A model generated the notes under the pieces. It did no database searches, had not been told where the DNA came from, and was given only the letters and a program-made list of their open reading frames with translations. Both the position numbers and the translations under genes were made by a program. Shown piece after piece: positions 63,390-64,000 of a stretch of DNA of 64,000 nucleotides (positions are counted from its first letter, which is position 1; every line of letters starts with the position of its first letter). This DNA comes from Epiperipatus broadwayi. Taxonomy: Eukaryota; Onychophora; Udeonychophora; Euonychophora; Peripatidae. The stretch lies in contig JAQFVV010000318.1 in the NCBI GenBank assembly GCA_028023455.1, forward strand, positions 868,001 through 932,000, in the 5' to 3' direction.

Positions 63390-64000
63390 ATATATATATA
63401 TATTATAAAAAAGAAAATCGTAATGGTGGTAATAAGCATAATTTTGTTATTAATTTAACTAATACGGTTTTTAAAGAAGAAGAAATAAATGTTTTAAATA
63501 AAGGTTTAAAATATGTTCCTAAAGGAAGATTAATTACTATGGAAAAACAAATTACAGAGGTTAATGCAAAAATGAATATTTTAAAGGATATTTGTTGTAA
63601 AAAAATAGATGGAAAAAATATTAAAGATAATATGATAAAAGATTTAGAATTTTTTAATAGTAAAATGGAATATAATATAAAAAGAAATTATGAATATAAA
63701 AAAGATGTTATTGATTATAATAATGAATTGAAAATTATAAAAGATATAAAAATAAAATATAAGGATTTAACACTTTTAAAAGAGATAAATCTAGTAGTAT
63801 GGTTATTATGCCAAAGTTAGAATATAATTTAAAGATGTATAAATTATTAGATGATGTTATTTTTATTAATAAAGATGAAAGTAAAAAAAGAATAAATTAA
63901 TAACTGAAATGGAGGAAAAAGGATATATTGAAAAGTTTAAAATGAAACAATTAAAAAGATTAGATGTAAAATGTGCTAATATTATAGGTTTACCAAAAGT
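63390..64000 (+). pseudogene. Penelope-like element 2, central part to RT start (continues past window)
   Basis: Reads NKHNFVINLTNTVFKEEEIN, then VLNKGLKYVPKGRL (compare 'NLS...L...E..LL.KGLKF.P'), a coiled lysine-rich stretch, then after a shift near 63785 SSMVIMPKLEYNLKMYKLLD and INKDESKKRIN (compare 'KGSSIVVM.K..Y......L.D...Y'), a double stop at 63898, and MEEKGYIEKFKMKQLK with ANIIGLPKV, the first RT motif (GLPK). The coding order matches Penelope-like elements; the catalytic part would follow outside the window. The stops show it is inactive. Confidence 0.75.

Overview
This is a very AT-rich (roughly three quarters A+T by eye) eukaryotic window, almost certainly from an invertebrate animal. 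The evidence is a spliced Rab24-type small GTPase gene with GT-AG introns up to about 17.5 kb, three copies of a tRNA-like SINE, RTE-type and other non-LTR retrotransposons, Penelope-like elements with GIY-YIG domains, hAT and mariner/pogo-like DNA transposons, and long (TA)n arrays. The species could not be determined. Nothing bacterial or viral was seen.

The only host gene recognised lies on the minus strand and runs right to left. Exon 1 is at 46745-46629 (P-loop), exon 2 at 36858-36790 (switch I), exon 3 at 35558-35415 (DTAGEER, switch II) and exon 4 at 17907-17811 (CGTKNDL, base binding). The four exons join in frame into a Rab core that most resembles Rab24. The C-terminal part is missing; one weak candidate fifth exon lies at 5818-5784, and the rest is probably beyond the window or unrecognised. 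Everything from about 17.9 to 46.6 kb is therefore intron, filled with mobile elements.

Layout. 0.7-13.5 kb: two diverged direct copies of a ~4.7 kb sequence of unknown type, separated by hAT and ribozyme-bearing repeats. 13.5-16.3 kb: inverted-repeat elements carrying hammerhead ribozyme motifs. 17.8 kb: Rab exon 4. 20-21 kb: a 1.1 kb element with short terminal inverted repeats. 24.4-25.5 kb: a near-perfect palindrome built from ribozyme repeats and (TA)n. 29-36 kb: SINE, mariner/pogo-like MITE, Penelope fragments, a young 5'-truncated RTE LINE, Rab exon 3. 37.7-39.2 kb: a hAT element with target duplication. 40.8-45.7 kb: two decayed LINEs, a ~430 bp pyrimidine tract, a SINE, and a direct-repeat pair with two hammerheads 474 nt apart. 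46.7 kb: Rab exon 1. 47-59 kb: mostly unique sequence with MITEs and one SINE. 59.3-64.0 kb: two head-to-tail Penelope-like elements, the second interrupted by a 1.75 kb TG...CA insertion.

The most interesting signal is a set of repeats with hammerhead self-cleaving ribozyme architecture (CUGANGA core, GAAA, minimal stem III, complementary two-part stem I) in three sequence families. The pair at 44.33-44.87 kb has the tandem organisation expected of a retrozyme-like or Penelope pLTR-like element. All functional statements are read from sequence by eye; no alignment, folding or database search was run.
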